DNA of 42,111 nt, taken from assembly GCA_902784855.1 (NCBI GenBank), contig CACZWQ010000011.1:1-42111 (forward strand), in the 5' to 3' direction. Below are positions 32,993-41,557 of this stretch, in pieces (within the stretch, counting starts at the first letter, position 1; each line of letters starts with the position of its first letter). The notes below the pieces were generated by a model. The model worked only from the letters and a program-made list of their open reading frames with translations, was not told where the DNA came from and ran no database searches. The translations under genes were made by a program, and so were the position numbers. This DNA comes from an uncultured Ruminococcus sp. (GTDB taxonomy: Bacteria > Bacillota > Clostridia > Oscillospirales > Acutalibacteraceae).

Positions 32993-34152
32993 GCCCGGTG
33001 ACCAACAAGATCGGCTGCGGCGGTGACTTCTACTTCTACTACGGAAACGGCGAGTACGGCGCATGGCCGACAAAGGCTCTCTGTGAGGAGATGTGCGGCA
33101 CGGTCAACAGCTTCCTCACGTGGGACTACCTGTACGGCGACCCGACGCCCGTTCCCGAACCGACAGAGGCGACCTATGCGACAGCCCCGACCTCCGGCGG
33201 CACCACGGGCGGCGGCAACACCGCCGGCACCAATCCCCCGTTCCCGGACTACCCCTATGTTGCGCCGACCTACCCGGGTCCCACCAAGAACTATCCGCGC
33301 AAAGCCGGCGACACCAAGATCTATTTTGACGTGCCGAAGGACTGGAAATATTTCAACAAGATCACCATCTACCTGAGCGGTCATACCTCGGGTGAGAGCA
33401 ACACCTTTGCATGGGGCTCCAAGAAGGGCTTCATGACCGATGAAGGCAACGGCGTTTGGTCCTTTGACCTCGCTGATAAGGGCTATGACCTTTCCGGCGA
33501 TACCTACAGCTGCATTTTCACCGGCGACTGGGGCATCCAGACCTGCAACCTGATCATTGATTCCGGCAACTTCGGCGACACCGCTTATTGCCCCGGCGAC
33601 CAGGTCGAGAACGACGTTGACTCCAACAAGAAGAGCTATGTGGTTAAGTGGAAGAGCGGCCACAACGGCAACCCCCTGACCATCACCTCGATCGGTAACG
33701 TCATCGGCGACACCTATTGGCCCGGTGAGGATAACGTCTCCGTGTTCTATACTTTCATCAGCACGACCGACAACAAGAGCATCAAGAATGCTACCAAGTT
33801 CAACGGCAAGACTGAGCAGCAGACCATCGACGATACCGCTAAGACCCTCGGTCTGAGCCTCTCTCAGGTTGAGGAGCAGGTCAAGAAGGCGAAGGACCTC
33901 GGCGCAGAGCTCGACTGGAGCGCTGACAAGTCCAGCCTCAAGGCTGCTGACAACGGCAACACCAGCAATAACAGCAGCAGCAAAAACAACAGCAGCAGCA
34001 CCAAGACCAACACTTCCAGCAACACCAGCAGCTCCACAACTGCGGCTTCCGTAACCTCCGGCGAAGGCACCACCGTGTACTTCATCATCGGCGGCGTTAT
34101 GCTGGCAGCGATCGGCGTGTTCTTCCTCGCAAGAAAGAAAAGAGAATATTAA
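32812..34152 (+). CDS. CBM-like surface protein, C-terminal part with membrane anchor (frameshifted gene)
   Basis: 446 residues continuing the protein begun at 32216. Its first codons (MLDELDELDLSEF) lie in a 9-bp direct repeat and have no ribosome binding site, so this is not an independent start. A module of about 85 residues (from KIYFDVPKDWKYFNKITIYLSG through GVWSFDLADKGYD to IFTGDWGIQTCNL) looks like a starch-binding domain of the CBM25/26 kind, from recollection. A helical region (QTIDDTAKTLGLSLSQVEEQVKKAKDLG) follows, then an Asn/Ser/Thr-rich linker. The end, TTVYFIIGGVMLAAIGVFFLARKKREY, is a membrane anchor without LPXTG. A Pro/Thr linker (PTPVPEPTEATYATAPTSGGTTGG) separates two modules. 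Surface display of a sugar-binding protein is the best reading. Confidence 0.75.
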   Translation: MLDELDELDLSEFGSYADNFFNEDYVGEDDLFPREEPQGFGEAFHFNNMVYVVDFSNYIISPVTNKIGCGGDFYFYYGNGEYGAWPTKALCEEMCGTVNSFLTWDYLYGDPTPVPEPTEATYATAPTSGGTTGGGNTAGTNPPFPDYPYVAPTYPGPTKNYPRKAGDTKIYFDVPKDWKYFNKITIYLSGHTSGESNTFAWGSKKGFMTDEGNGVWSFDLADKGYDLSGDTYSCIFTGDWGIQTCNLIIDSGNFGDTAYCPGDQVENDVDSNKKSYVVKWKSGHNGNPLTITSIGNVIGDTYWPGEDNVSVFYTFISTTDNKSIKNATKFNGKTEQQTIDDTAKTLGLSLSQVEEQVKKAKDLGAELDWSADKSSLKAADNGNTSNNSSSKNNSSSTKTNTSSNTSSSTTAASVTSGEGTTVYFIIGGVMLAAIGVFFLARKKREY

Positions 34153-34168
34153 TTCGCTTTGATTACTC

Positions 34169-34198
34169 AAGAGGTGTGCGTAAGCACACCTCTTTTTT
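34169..34198 (+). terminator. Terminator of the CBM-like protein gene
   Basis: An 11-bp perfect stem, AAGAGGTGTGC/GCACACCTCTT (34169-34179 with 34184-34194), with GTAA loop and TTTTC after it. Confidence 0.9.
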
Positions 34199-34275
34199 CT
34201 GTTTGTTCCAAACCCCTTCTATTGACACGGAACCCGCATAATTTTTCCCTAATTGGTGATAATTCCTAATAATAG

Positions 34276-34305
34276 TTGAAATTTGTGTCAGGTTTATGCT
34301 ATAAT
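34276..34305 (+). promoter_or_regulatory. Promoter of the Cache-like lipoprotein gene
   Basis: TTGAAA (34276-34281), 18-nt spacer ending in TGC (extended -10), TATAAT (34300-34305). The start is predicted near 34312, giving a leader of about 40 nt. Confidence 0.7.
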
Positions 34306-34351
34306 AGTTGCATAATTATTTGGACATATTTCAAATGAAAGGATGATACCC

Positions 34352-35143
34352 ATGAAAAAAACACCGGCAAAACAAATGATCGCCGCAGCGATGGCTTCCG
34401 CAATAGCCGTTTCCGCATTGGCGGGCTGCGCCGCAGGCGAATCTGCCTCGGGCGGCTCTTCCTCGGGCAGCAAGGCGCTTGACGCTTCCTTCGGCTACGC
34501 GGAGTCCAAGGTGAAGGATTTCTCCTCCAACAAGGCGCGCCTGTCCGCCGTATTTGCCGACAAGGCGTTCTCCACCGCAAACGCTGCCGCGATGATGCTG
34601 ACCGGCACGAGCACGGCGGAGGATATGGAGAAAATCGCCCGCTATCTTTTCCTCGACAGCGTGAGCGTCACCGACGAAACCGGCAAGATCACCGCCTGCT
34701 ATCCCACGGGCAACGAGGGAAAAATGATCAAGGACATCGAGGAGCTCAAGACCTTTAACCGCGTGGTCAAGGGGATCGTTCCCAAGCTGATGTCCGACCC
34801 TGTCCTCGATGAAGCGAGCGGCGAATATGCCGTATCGGCGGGCGTGTCGCGGATGGACGCGGCGGGCGCAGTCGTTGTCGGCTTCAAGACCGCCGATTAC
34901 GCGGAGGTCACGGGCGAAAAGCTCGCCGACAGCTGCGGCGTCAACACCGTCATTCTGGAGAACGGCACGATCCTGAGCACCACCCTCGAGGCGTCGGAGA
35001 CCGGAAAAGACCTCGCGTCTCTCGGGCTGAAGGACGAGGATGTCCAAAAGGGCAGCTTTGAGATGACCGTCGGCGATGCGAAGTATCAGTGCAAGAGCGA
35101 AGTGATCGAAACATACACCCTGATCAGCGCCGAGCCGCAATAA
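34352..35143 (+). CDS. Lipoprotein with Cache-like extracellular sensor domain
   Basis: 263 residues from the ATG with AAAGG 13 nt upstream. A lipoprotein signal (MKKTPAKQMIAAAMASAIAVSALAGC) ends with the lipidated cysteine near residue 26, followed by a Ser/Gly linker. The mature part (ARYLFLDSVSVTDETGKITACYPTGN; VSRMDAAGAVVVGFKTADY; TVILENGTILSTTLE) follows the pattern of double Cache sensor domains seen on chemoreceptors and histidine kinases, but here without any membrane span or output domain. It ends at its own terminator, 350 nt before the phosphatase cluster. Partnership with the membrane protein or phosphatase encoded next is possible but unproven. Confidence 0.75.
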   Translation: MKKTPAKQMIAAAMASAIAVSALAGCAAGESASGGSSSGSKALDASFGYAESKVKDFSSNKARLSAVFADKAFSTANAAAMMLTGTSTAEDMEKIARYLFLDSVSVTDETGKITACYPTGNEGKMIKDIEELKTFNRVVKGIVPKLMSDPVLDEASGEYAVSAGVSRMDAAGAVVVGFKTADYAEVTGEKLADSCGVNTVILENGTILSTTLEASETGKDLASLGLKDEDVQKGSFEMTVGDAKYQCKSEVIETYTLISAEPQ

Positions 35144-35153
35144 CAGACCGAAA

Positions 35154-35190
35154 ACAGCGTGCCGCGGGAACACCGACGGCACGCTGTTTT
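35154..35190 (+). terminator. Terminator of the Cache-like lipoprotein gene
   Basis: An 11-bp stem, ACAGCGTGCCG/CGGCACGCTGT (35154-35164 with 35177-35187), is followed by TTTAC. The stretch 35188-35365 holds no recognisable gene. Confidence 0.8.
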
Positions 35191-35365
35191 ACTTTATAGG
35201 AAACAGCTTGATACCGCCGTTAATGATGATTTCCGTTTTCGGCATGCTTGGATAGGCGGGAGACAGCGCCCACCGGCACTTTTTATATGGGAAAACAGAC
35301 GGAAAGCCGAGCGAAAGCCGGGAGAAAAAATTTGGATATCTCTTTTCTTTTTTCAGCGTTTGTGA

Positions 35366-35371
35366 TATAAT
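35366..35371 (+). promoter_or_regulatory. Candidate promoter (-10) of the phosphatase cluster
   Basis: TATAAT (35366-35371) has only a poor -35 17 nt upstream (TTTTCT). The leader to the ATG at 35495 would be about 115 nt and AT-rich. Confidence 0.45.
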
Positions 35372-35494
35372 AAGCGCAAGAAGCTTTTTTATTCCAATAT
35401 TAATTTCCAAATATTGCCAAAGCTTGAATTTCCGGAGATGAGTGCGCCGAATGCCACTCATTTTCCCGTTGTATTGATCGAGGAGCGGAGCGCC

Positions 35495-36178
35495 ATGCAT
35501 TTTTCCCATGCCCGGAAGGGCGTCAACAAAATCATCATCGCGCAGGTATTCGCGATCCTCGCTACGGTGCTTGCCTCCGGCGTGGGGCTGATCCTGCCTG
35601 TCGCGGAGCGGTTGACAGATAATAAGGATGTCCTCAATACGCTGCTTTTCATGATCTCGGTCGCCATGAGCGGGATCACCGCGACCATCGTGCTGGTGCT
35701 GATGGCGGTATTCAGTTTCTTCGGCTACGGGCAGGCGGCGAAGGACGAAGCGGCTTTCAAAAAGTCAATGATCTGCGCGCTGGTGGGCAGCACCCTGACG
35801 ATCAGCGGATTCTTTGTTCAGATCCCCAATGACCTGCTCTCTACGCTGCTGACGTCGGCAGGTACCGTCGTCGAGATGTTTATGCTCGTCTATGCCGTTT
35901 CGGGCGTCATGAACCTCGCCGTGCACTGCGGGCAGCGTTCGGTGACGGACGGGGGCAGGTTCATGCTGAGACTGCTGGTCGTCACCTATCTGATCACCTC
36001 CGTCAACACACTGATCATCAGGATATTTGAACTGTCCGAGCATGCGTGGATCGTTTCCATCGTGATCGGCGCGATCAATTCGGTATTGGAGCTGCTGCGG
36101 TATGCGTTCTATCTGCGCTATCTGAGACAATGCGCGGCGATGCTGGCGGCTTATGACGGAGAAGCGGAAGATGAATGA
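35495..36178 (+). CDS. Polytopic membrane protein of unknown function
   Basis: 227 residues from the ATG with GAGGAG about 10 nt upstream; ATGs at 35414 and 35438 would add a tail without homology. Hydrophobic segments lie near residues 12-35, 47-75, 92-110, 118-142, 157-178 and 183-205, giving six likely spans with a short charged C-terminus (AYDGEAEDE). I do not recognise the family. Its stop overlaps the start of the phosphatase gene by 8 nt, so the two are translationally coupled and the protein may be a partner of the phosphatase's own membrane part. Confidence 0.8.
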   Translation: MHFSHARKGVNKIIIAQVFAILATVLASGVGLILPVAERLTDNKDVLNTLLFMISVAMSGITATIVLVLMAVFSFFGYGQAAKDEAAFKKSMICALVGSTLTISGFFVQIPNDLLSTLLTSAGTVVEMFMLVYAVSGVMNLAVHCGQRSVTDGGRFMLRLLVVTYLITSVNTLIIRIFELSEHAWIVSIVIGAINSVLELLRYAFYLRYLRQCAAMLAAYDGEAEDE

Positions 36179-37730
36179 CCTTGTAATGAAAATCAATGAC
36201 AAAAAGGACTGGCTGGGTCGGCAGGTGTGGATCGTGCCCGCCTGCTTCGGTCTGTCCTGTCTGCTGACCGCGCTGTCGGTCGTGCTGCTGGCGCTGCGCG
36301 GCTTCAACGGGATGGAGAACGTGTGGATGTGCTCCATCGGAGCGGATATCTTCTGCATGGCGATCTGCGCCATGCTCTGCTTCAGCGCGACGCTGAACAG
36401 CAAGGCGCGCAACGCCGATACCCACGTCTTTGTTACCATGCTGACCACCAACGCCTTTGCGCTGTTTTTGGATGAGATCTGCTGGCTGGTGCAGGGCAAT
36501 CCCGCGCTGCGCGTCGTCAATCTTGTCGCGAACGTGCTGTTCTATATCATGGGCTCGGTGCTCGTCTACCTGTTTTGGGAGTACATCCGCCGGGCGCTCA
36601 AGCTCAACGACAGGCCCATGCGGATCGCCGACCTGTTTGTCACGGTCATGCTGTATCCGTCGCTGCTGCTGAGTCTGGTGAATTTTGTCTATCCGCTCTA
36701 TTTCGAGATCGACGCCGGCGGCGTATACCGCCGCGCTGCGCAGTGGGACGTCAGTCAGGTGTATCTCTGCATCGCCCTGACGGTCGTGATCCTCGCGATC
36801 GCCTTTGCGAAGGCGTCAAAAAAGGATCGCTTTGTCGCGATCTCCTTTGTCGCGATCCCGCTGGTGAACCAAGCCGTGACGGTCAATGTGTTCGGGCTGT
36901 CCACGCAGTATGCGGCAACGACGGTCTCCATCGTGCTGATTTACGGCGTGCTCTTTGCGGAGCGTGAAAAGACGCTCGCCTCGACCGAGATGGAGCTGGG
37001 CGTCGCCACCAAGATACAGGCTGACATGCTGCCGGGCACCTTTCCGTTCATGCCCGAGCGGACGGAGTTTGACCTCTACGCGTCCATGACGCCCGCTAAG
37101 GAGGTCGGCGGCGACTTTTACGACTTTTTCCCGATCGACGACGATCACTTAGCGCTCGTGATCGCCGACGTCTCGGGTAAGGGCATTCCCGCCGCGCTGT
37201 TTATGATGGCGTCGAAGATCTTGATCAAAAACACCGTGATGACCGGCAAAAGCCCGGGCGAGGTGCTTAGTGCGGTCAACCGCCAGATCTGCGAGAACAA
37301 CCGAGAGGAGATGTTCGTGACGGTCTGGCTGGGTATCCTCGACCTCAGAGACGGCACGCTCGTCACCGCCAACGCGGGGCACGAATACCCGATACTGAAA
37401 ACGCCCGACGGCGATTTTGAGCTGCTGAAAGCCAAGCACGGCTTTGTTGTCGGGGGTATGCCGGGCATGAAATACAAGGAGACCGAGCTGCACCTTGCGC
37501 CCGGCTCCAAGCTGTTTGTCTATACGGACGGCGTCCCCGAGGCGGAGAATGAGCAGGAGGAACAATACGGCTATGAGCGCTTCCTCAACGTGCTCAACAA
37601 AAACCGCGACGCGCGCCCCGAAATGCTGCTGAAGGCAGTCAGCGCGGACGTGGGCGCCTTTACGCAGGATCAGCCGCAGTTTGACGATTTGACCATGCTG
37701 TGCATCCATTACAGAGGAAAAAACAATTGA
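36171..37730 (+). CDS. Membrane-bound PP2C-type (SpoIIE family) serine phosphatase
   Basis: 519 residues. The N-terminal half (about 20-255) has seven or eight hydrophobic segments with no known sensor motif. A short coiled stretch (EREKTLASTEMELGVATKIQADMLPG) links to the phosphatase domain (about 290-519). That domain shows GGDFYDFF near 313 (metal-binding Asp), DVSGKGIPAALF near 333, NAGH, YTDGVPEA and DDLTML at the end. Such RsbU/SpoIIE-like enzymes dephosphorylate STAS anti-sigma antagonists, and a STAS gene lies 87 nt downstream. The start at 36171 has GGAG about 12 nt upstream and overlaps the preceding membrane protein gene. The target is presumably the STAS protein, by context. Confidence 0.9.
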   Translation: MNDLVMKINDKKDWLGRQVWIVPACFGLSCLLTALSVVLLALRGFNGMENVWMCSIGADIFCMAICAMLCFSATLNSKARNADTHVFVTMLTTNAFALFLDEICWLVQGNPALRVVNLVANVLFYIMGSVLVYLFWEYIRRALKLNDRPMRIADLFVTVMLYPSLLLSLVNFVYPLYFEIDAGGVYRRAAQWDVSQVYLCIALTVVILAIAFAKASKKDRFVAISFVAIPLVNQAVTVNVFGLSTQYAATTVSIVLIYGVLFAEREKTLASTEMELGVATKIQADMLPGTFPFMPERTEFDLYASMTPAKEVGGDFYDFFPIDDDHLALVIADVSGKGIPAALFMMASKILIKNTVMTGKSPGEVLSAVNRQICENNREEMFVTVWLGILDLRDGTLVTANAGHEYPILKTPDGDFELLKAKHGFVVGGMPGMKYKETELHLAPGSKLFVYTDGVPEAENEQEEQYGYERFLNVLNKNRDARPEMLLKAVSADVGAFTQDQPQFDDLTMLCIHYRGKNN

Positions 37731-37816
37731 CGTTTCAAGCGGTTGCCGAGAGCAACGATGCTGTAACGGAAAAATTGCGAATAAAGAAAAATATCACATA
37801 AAAGGAGTCATGTAAC

Positions 37817-38119
37817 ATGAACATCAAAAAGAAAAAAACCGGAAGCACCCTGACGGTCAGCGTCAACGGACGCATCGATACGGCGACCGCGCCCGAATTT
37901 GATGCTGACGTGACACAGAACCTTGACGGGATCACGAATCTGATCCTCGACTTTAAGGACGTCAACTATGTTTCATCCGCAGGTCTGCGCGTGCTGCTGT
38001 CGCTGCAAAAGAAAATGATGGCGGCGGGCGAGATGAAGCTGATCCATGTCAACGAGGCGGTCAGCGACGTCTTTGAGGTGACGGGCTTCGACGAGATCCT
38101 GACATTCGAGAAGGCGTGA
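37817..38119 (+). CDS. STAS-domain anti-sigma factor antagonist
   Basis: 100 residues, the length of SpoIIAA/RsbV proteins. The STAS fold is clear: VSVNGRIDTATAPEFDADV, then LILDFKDVNYVSSAGLRVLLSLQKKM, with the phosphorylatable serine at position 53 or 54. The family swaps partners with an anti-sigma kinase depending on serine phosphorylation; the adjacent SpoIIE-type phosphatase would reactivate it. No RsbW-like kinase or sigma factor gene is present in the window. AAAGGAG lies 10 nt before the ATG. Confidence 0.92.
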   Translation: MNIKKKKTGSTLTVSVNGRIDTATAPEFDADVTQNLDGITNLILDFKDVNYVSSAGLRVLLSLQKKMMAAGEMKLIHVNEAVSDVFEVTGFDEILTFEKA

Positions 38120-38144
38120 CCGAAAAAAAGAAAGGAAGCTGTAT

Positions 38145-39008
38145 ATGAGAAATCAAAACACCCTGCAAAACCATTCCCAAACAAAAAAGACCAAGAGTTC
38201 CTTTTTGTCCTCCAACCCCGTCATGCGCAGGCTTGACAAGGTGGACGAGAGGGCTGACGATCGTGCCGCGACCTACGGCGGCATCGCGATGAAAACCATC
38301 TATTTCCTGCTGTTCACCGTCGTGGGCATTTTTGTCCAGCTGATCACGGCAAAGTATTTTGCGACCGGCGAGACCTTTGACATCAATTACGAGGGCTTTC
38401 AGGTCAGCCTGTACATGAGCGAGACGATGATGCTGATCGGCGCGGTGATCGCGGCGATCGTGTTCCAGCTGCTGGCGTTCTTTGCGCGTGCCACCACGCC
38501 CGTCACGGGCGCGCTCTACTGCGTGACGCAGGGCTATTTCATCTCGTTTTTGATCTTCAAGGTGCTGGGCGCCTATGGTCTGGAGTACCTCGGCGCGCTG
38601 GCGCTGCTGATCACCATGCTGATCATCCTGATCATGGCGATCCTCTATGCCACGGGCGTCATCCGCGTCACCAAGAAGTTCAAGATGGTCATCCTCACAC
38701 TGTTCATCACGGTGATCGCGACGTCTGTCTTTTCCTTCATCGGCTACCTGATTCCCTTCACCAGACCGATGGTGGAAGCGATCCGCCAGAACTTCGCGCT
38801 CTCCGTTGCCGCGGGCGTCATTTTCATCATCATCGCGGCGCTGTTCCTGATCTGCGATTTTGACACGATCGATCACGTTGTCAACGACAAGCTGCCCAAG
38901 AAATACGAGTGGCAGGCGGCGTTCGGTCTTTCGTTCACCGTGATCTGGCTGTATCTCAAGGTGTTGGATCTGATCATCACGATCGCGGGCAAGAAAAACA
39001 ATTCGTAA
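38145..39008 (+). CDS. Bax inhibitor-1/YccA-family membrane protein
   Basis: 287 residues. The SSNPVMRRLDK...ATYGGIAMKTIYFLL opening and seven hydrophobic segments between residues 45 and 280 are typical of the YccA branch of the Bax inhibitor-1 family. The characteristic C-terminal DFDTIDHVVNDKLPKKYEWQAAFGL, with aspartates near the pore, is present. Members are calcium-leak channels or modulators of membrane proteases in other organisms; here the role is unknown. It starts 25 nt after the STAS gene with AAAGGAAG upstream, so it probably belongs to the same transcript, and it ends at a terminator. Confidence 0.88.
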   Translation: MRNQNTLQNHSQTKKTKSSFLSSNPVMRRLDKVDERADDRAATYGGIAMKTIYFLLFTVVGIFVQLITAKYFATGETFDINYEGFQVSLYMSETMMLIGAVIAAIVFQLLAFFARATTPVTGALYCVTQGYFISFLIFKVLGAYGLEYLGALALLITMLIILIMAILYATGVIRVTKKFKMVILTLFITVIATSVFSFIGYLIPFTRPMVEAIRQNFALSVAAGVIFIIIAALFLICDFDTIDHVVNDKLPKKYEWQAAFGLSFTVIWLYLKVLDLIITIAGKKNNS

Positions 39009-39018
39009 CAACTTTCTG

Positions 39019-39053
39019 AAAGAATCGCAAGAAACAACTTGCGATTCTTTTTG
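39019..39053 (+). terminator. Terminator of the phosphatase/STAS/YccA cluster
   Basis: An 11-bp perfect stem, AGAATCGCAAG/CTTGCGATTCT (39021-39031 with 39038-39048), is followed by TTTTTG. The 3' arm also contains the -35 box of the next gene. Confidence 0.88.
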
Positions 39054-39067
39054 TTTTATAGTATGAT
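39039..39067 (+). promoter_or_regulatory. Promoter of the thioesterase gene, overlapping the preceding terminator
   Basis: TTGCGA (39039-39044), 17-nt spacer, TATGAT (39062-39067). The -35 box is part of the terminator stem, so the two signals share bases. Confidence 0.55.
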
Positions 39068-39100
39068 TACATTGGGAAGTTATCAGAAATGGGTGATCCT

Positions 39101-39478
39101 ATGAAAGAAAAAACCGTTTCCTTAACAGTAGCGGAAAAACACCTCGCCTGCACCATGGGCAGCGGCAGTCTTGCGGTTTTGGCGACGCCTGCGGTTGTCG
39201 CGCTGATGGAACAAGCGGCGGCGTCCCTCGCGGACGAGCTTCTCGCCGACCCTGCGCTCACCACTGTCGGCACCATGATCGCCATTGAGCACACCAGCCC
39301 CACCCCCCTCGGCGCGGAGATCACCGCCACCGCCGCGCTGACCGGACAGGACGGCAGGGCCTTTCACTTTGCCGTTTCAGCCTCCGACCAAAAGGGAGAG
39401 ATCGCCCGCGGCACACACAGCCGCGTCAGCGTCAAGGCGGAAAAATTTCAGGCGAAAGCGGACGGGAAATTCGGATGA
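39101..39478 (+). CDS. Hot-dog thioesterase, FlK-like
   Basis: 125 residues from the ATG at 39101, preceded by GGGTGAT; an ATG at 39089 would add four residues. The sequence (GSGSLAVLATPAVVALMEQAA...TTVGTMIAIEHTSPTPLGAEITATAAL...GEIARGTHSR) follows the fluoroacetyl-CoA thioesterase/FlK group of hot-dog folds, with Glu and His in VALMEQ and IEHTSPTPLG as likely catalytic residues. It hydrolyses an acyl-CoA thioester; the natural substrate is unknown and need not be fluorinated. It overlaps the HAD gene by 4 nt (ATGA). Confidence 0.88.
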   Translation: MKEKTVSLTVAEKHLACTMGSGSLAVLATPAVVALMEQAAASLADELLADPALTTVGTMIAIEHTSPTPLGAEITATAALTGQDGRAFHFAVSASDQKGEIARGTHSRVSVKAEKFQAKADGKFG

Positions 39479-40137
39479 AGTATCAATATGTATTATTTGA
39501 CCTGGACGGCACCATCAGCCGCAGCGCCGAGGGCATCCGCGCGTCGTTGGAGCACGCCATCCGGCGGCTGAACGCGACCATGCCCGATCTCGGCGACTAC
39601 ACGCGGTATATCGGACCGCCGTTGATCGACACCTTTAAAAACCTTGTTGGGCTTGACGACGTGCAGGCGGAGCTCGGCGCGGAGCTGTATCGCAGCTATT
39701 ACAACAAGCGCGGCAAGTTCCTCAACCACGCCTACAACGGCATCGAGGAGACCCTGCTCAAGCTGCACGCGGCGGGAAAGAAGCTCGCGGTCTGCACCTC
39801 GAAGTACGAGCCCTTCGCCGAGGAGATCATCCATATCCTCGACCTCACAAGCTACTTTGACGCGGTCTGCGGCTCCAATATCGACGGCAGCCGCAAGGAT
39901 AAGTGGGACATCATCCCGTATGCGGTCAACGCGCTGGGCGGCGATTTTGAGAGCGACAGAGAGCACACCGTCATGGTGGGCGACACCTTCTTTGACGCGC
40001 GCGGCGCCTTCAAGAGCGGCGTGGATTTCATCGGCGTCGAGTACGGCTACGGCGATGCGGAAGCGATGAGGCGCGAGGGCGCCACGGTATTCGCCAAGAC
40101 GCCGTTTGACTTGGTCCCGCTGATCATCAACGCATAA
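39475..40137 (+). CDS. HAD-superfamily phosphatase, phosphoglycolate phosphatase-like
   Basis: 220 residues. Motif I is FDLDGTISRS with the nucleophile Asp near residue 9, motif II is AVCTSKY, and motif IV is VMVGDTFFDARGA. An alpha-helical cap (about 15-85) with GPPLIDTF is typical of the Gph/PpaX branch. Substrate specificity cannot be read from sequence; phosphoglycolate, pyrophosphate or a sugar phosphate are candidates. Translation is coupled to the thioesterase gene through an ATGA overlap. Confidence 0.9.
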   Translation: MKYQYVLFDLDGTISRSAEGIRASLEHAIRRLNATMPDLGDYTRYIGPPLIDTFKNLVGLDDVQAELGAELYRSYYNKRGKFLNHAYNGIEETLLKLHAAGKKLAVCTSKYEPFAEEIIHILDLTSYFDAVCGSNIDGSRKDKWDIIPYAVNALGGDFESDREHTVMVGDTFFDARGAFKSGVDFIGVEYGYGDAEAMRREGATVFAKTPFDLVPLIINA

Positions 40138-40175
40138 TCTTTCATTTGCCCGCATAAGCTGTGGCGGGTGATAGA

Positions 40176-40640
40176 ATGGTTTCCGTGCAGGTCTCGCTGA
40201 AAAAACACAAAAAAGCTTTGCTCATTCTCGCGGCGGCAGCGCTGATTGTCGTCGCATGCGTCGCTGTGCGCCTTCACAGCCTGCCTCCCAAGACGGGAAA
40301 ATCAGGCGGGCAGCGCGTCACGCTGCAAATTCAAAACGGCGATTACCGCGCGTTTCTCGCGCAATTCGGGCTGGATTCAAACGGCAAGCCGACTGCGGAA
40401 AAAGCCGTGCGCATTCCCGAGGAATTCGACGAGACCTACAGCGCCTATAACGAGCTGCAGCGGCAGGCGGGCTTTGACCTGACGCCCTACCGCGGGCAGG
40501 AAGCGGTGCAGCTTACCTTTTCCGTCAGAAATCGAACGGAAACGCCCCGCGCGGTGCTGCTGGTATTGCGCGGCTGCGTCATCGGCGGTCATCTGACCGA
40601 CGGCATTTACGGAAGCGAACCGAGCGCCTTGGTGATATGA
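40176..40640 (+). CDS. DUF4830 membrane-anchored protein
   Basis: 154 residues from the ATG with GGGTGAT just upstream; a GTG at 40161 is an alternative. Residues about 10-30 are a single membrane span after a basic start. The outer part (FLAQFGLDSNGKPTAEKAVRIPEEFDETYSAYNELQRQAGFDLTPYRGQEAVQLTFSV...VLLVLRGCVIGGHLTDG) has the DUF4830 pattern as I remember it, a domain of unknown function common in Clostridia. Its stop lies in frame overlap with an upstream ATG candidate of the pseudouridine synthase gene. Confidence 0.8.
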   Translation: MVSVQVSLKKHKKALLILAAAALIVVACVAVRLHSLPPKTGKSGGQRVTLQIQNGDYRAFLAQFGLDSNGKPTAEKAVRIPEEFDETYSAYNELQRQAGFDLTPYRGQEAVQLTFSVRNRTETPRAVLLVLRGCVIGGHLTDGIYGSEPSALVI

Positions 40641-40693
40641 TCACCCGGGTTCGCGATACATTATATTTTCAGCCGCACAGCGGCATGGTTACG

Positions 40694-41413
40694 ATGGAAC
40701 GATTGGATAAATATCTCGCCTCGCGCGGCTGCGGCAGCCGCAGGGAGGTTCAACAATTAGTCAAAGGCGGCGCTGTCACGGTGGATGGCGCCGTTTGCCG
40801 ACAGCCCGATTGCAAGCTCGACCCCGATTCCGCCGTTGTGGCGGTCAACGGACAGGCGGTGGGGGACAAGTATGTCTACCTCATGCTCAACAAGCCCGCA
40901 GGCGTCGTTTCGGCGACCGAGGACAGGCGCGAGAAAACCGTTATCGACCTGTTGCCCGAGCCGCTCCGCCGCCGCGGTCTGTTTCCCGCCGGACGGCTGG
41001 ACAAGGATACCGAGGGACTGCTGATCCTTACCAACGACGGCGATTTTGCCCACCGGATGCTCTCGCCGAAAAAGCACGTCGACAAGCAGTATATCGCGCA
41101 GCTCGACGGCGAGATCACCGAAGAGATGATCGCGCGCTTTGCCGAGGGGATCGTCTTTGCCGATGGGGTCAAATGTCTGCCTGCCAAGCTCACGATCGCC
41201 GAAAACGGGGATAAAACGGTGGGAAGGGTGACGATCTGCGAGGGAAAATATCATCAGGTGAAGAAAATGTTTGCGTTTTGCGGGCTGCATGTTGTGCACC
41301 TTCAACGAATATCGATCGGGAATTTGTATTTGGATGGCAAATTGCCCATAGGTTCTTATAAATCTTTGACAAATTTAGAAATTCAGCAAATTTTTATCGG
41401 CAAAATACACTAA
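40694..41413 (+). CDS. rsuA: RsuA-family pseudouridine synthase
   Basis: 239 residues from the ATG at 40694, which gives the usual MERLDKYLASRGCGSRREV start of the S4 RNA-binding domain. ATGs at 40637 and 40685 extend it with a non-homologous tail. The catalytic domain follows, with GRLDKDTEGLLILTND (catalytic Asp) and KHVDKQYIAQLDG. The ending is VTICEGKYHQVKKMFAFCGLHVVHLQRISIG. The enzyme converts a uridine in rRNA, by family 16S position 516 or a 23S site, to pseudouridine. It is probably co-transcribed with the DUF4830 gene. No clear terminator follows; a T run after a weak GGC/GCC pairing (41400-41434) is the only candidate. Confidence 0.88.
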   Translation: MERLDKYLASRGCGSRREVQQLVKGGAVTVDGAVCRQPDCKLDPDSAVVAVNGQAVGDKYVYLMLNKPAGVVSATEDRREKTVIDLLPEPLRRRGLFPAGRLDKDTEGLLILTNDGDFAHRMLSPKKHVDKQYIAQLDGEITEEMIARFAEGIVFADGVKCLPAKLTIAENGDKTVGRVTICEGKYHQVKKMFAFCGLHVVHLQRISIGNLYLDGKLPIGSYKSLTNLEIQQIFIGKIH

Positions 41414-41557
41414 AATCGCCTGTTTTTTTTTATCTTGTAATAATTTTAAATAAAATAAGCCATAAATATTTAGTTAAAATCCGTATAGTAATAACTTGCG
41501 AAAAGTGCTATATTATTAGATGTAATAAAGTTTTACAAAAAACGGAGGTATTATTAC

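Noticed and set aside
41400..41440. Strong terminator after the pseudouridine synthase gene
   Set aside because: There is a T run but only a three- to four-base stem, too weak to call.
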